Assembly: GCA_021205755.1 (NCBI GenBank) | Contig: JAJPWX010000121.1 | Location: forward strand, 1-62,851 | Direction of reading: 5' to 3' | Source: Lachnospiraceae bacterium | Lineage (GTDB): Bacteria > Bacillota > Clostridia > Lachnospirales > Lachnospiraceae | DNA length: 62,851 nucleotides | In this document: piece by piece, positions 62,257 to 62,851 of the stretch | Layout of the letters: each line of letters begins with the position of its first letter | Position numbering within the stretch: the first letter of the stretch is position 1 | Notes under the pieces: model-generated | The model's database searches: none | The model's input: the letters and a program-made list of their open reading frames with translations, nothing else | What the model was told of the DNA's origin: nothing | Program-made: the position numbers and the translations under genes

Positions 62257-62636
62257 GCCGGAATATCTGGAGTACAAATCTCCGCTTTAATCTGGATAAA
62301 GACACGCAGCGCAGAGCATGGGAATATTTGCAGACGATGGACCGGCAAGTGTTTAAGTCATACAGCCAAGTAATCGCGCTGTCACTTGTGGATTATTTTG
62401 AACGATATTATCGCCGTCAGGATGATCCCTATCTGGAAACGCGGGAAAAAGAAGATCAATTTGTCTCACGGATTGTAGAGGCAGTACAGGTGTCAATGGA
62501 GAAAACACTGCCGCTGTTTCTTGCCGGATGTATGGCAGGAACCAGGCAGAAAGAAGAGTCACAGACAAAGGAGGTTACTTTCCCACATAGTGAAGACCCG
62601 GAAACGGATATAGACTGGGATTTTCTTGGAGAGTAA
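62253..62636 (+). CDS. ParR-like partner of the segregation actin
   Basis: 127 residues. The N-terminal part (NLRFNLDKDTQRRAWEYLQTMDRQVFKSYSQVIALSLVDYFERYY) resembles a ribbon-helix-helix DNA-binding protein. The C-terminal part is variable and acidic, as in ParR adaptors that join the centromere site to ParM. Position and overlap with the parM-like gene support this. Sequence evidence for the family itself is modest. Confidence 0.72.
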   Translation: MSRNIWSTNLRFNLDKDTQRRAWEYLQTMDRQVFKSYSQVIALSLVDYFERYYRRQDDPYLETREKEDQFVSRIVEAVQVSMEKTLPLFLAGCMAGTRQKEESQTKEVTFPHSEDPETDIDWDFLGE

Positions 62637-62661
62637 TACCGAAACAATGAGGAGGTGAACC

Positions 62662-62851
62662 ATGACCGAATATCTGACAACCGGTGCAAATCTGCCGCCA
62701 TATATGATTTTCCCCAAATTTCTGCTGGACAGCGGTTTGTCTGAAACAACGAAGCTGCTCTATATGTTGCTTCTGGATCGGACGAGGCTTTCTATGAAGA
62801 ATGATGGCTGGACAGATGCACAGGGTCATGCGTTCATCTACTTTACGATTG
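62662..62851 (+). CDS. RepA-type replication initiator, N-terminal part (runs off the window)
   Basis: 63 residues are visible, beginning MTEYLTTGANLPPYMIFPKFLLDSGLSETTKLLYMLLLDRTRLS and FIYFTI. This matches the N-terminal winged helix of RepA_N/RepA-like initiators of Firmicute plasmids and integrative elements. GGAGGTGA precedes the ATG. With parM and parR it forms a replication/partition module. The 3' end is outside the window. Confidence 0.8.
   Translation, partial: MTEYLTTGANLPPYMIFPKFLLDSGLSETTKLLYMLLLDRTRLSMKNDGWTDAQGHAFIYFTI

Overview
The window reads as a chromosomal segment of a spore-forming Clostridia bacterium, most likely a member of the Lachnospiraceae. The reasons are a complete spoIIIA operon, a groESL operon under a textbook CIRCE operator, a comM-dprA-topA-codY cluster, very acidic secreted proteins rich in Ser-Glu-Thr runs, and a sortase-built pilus locus. 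Species cannot be named from sequence reading alone.

Layout. 0-5 kb: a 1587-residue acidic wall protein with a large internal duplication. 5-9.5 kb: an unknown gene, an isoamylase-type debranching enzyme (glgX), a dUTPase and a carbamate kinase. 9.6-15 kb: spoIIIAA to spoIIIAH. 15-22.3 kb: a wall-binding SGNH hydrolase, then on the minus strand comM, dprA, topA and codY, with a near-perfect CodY box in front of codY. 22.6-32.2 kb: groES-groEL, two small membrane proteins, guaB, an amidase, a HEAT-repeat/methyltransferase fusion, tRNA-Gly and asnA; the spaces either side of the tRNA hold two elaborately folded palindromic elements. 32.2-38.8 kb: YolD and a Y-family polymerase, a TetR regulator, an FKBP-type isomerase, a stand-alone DnaK, and pta.

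39-53.7 kb is the most interesting part. A LytTR response regulator and its GHKL-type histidine kinase are preceded by three direct repeats at an exact 21-bp period. The same repeats recur (period 21/22, same distance to the -10) before a pilus operon about 4.5 kb downstream: signal peptidase, 1819-residue tip adhesin, backbone pilin, and a class C sortase whose reading frame runs without a stop into a minor pilin. This suggests that the two-component system drives itself and the pilus. The pilin part has its own in-frame ribosome binding site and start. An Rpn-type nuclease between the two loci also carries an internal ribosome binding site and start, like the intragenic antitoxins described for rpn genes.

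53.9-62.8 kb is accessory DNA: an AAA/DUF4143 ATPase, a sigma-K-like gene broken off at the point where skin interrupts sigK in Bacillus, a double-HTH regulator, an AAA/PD-(D/E)XK protein, a STAND NTPase cut from its TPR half by one in-frame TGA, then a ParM-like actin, its small partner and a RepA-type initiator running off the window. The last three look like the start of an integrative element or plasmid-like module.
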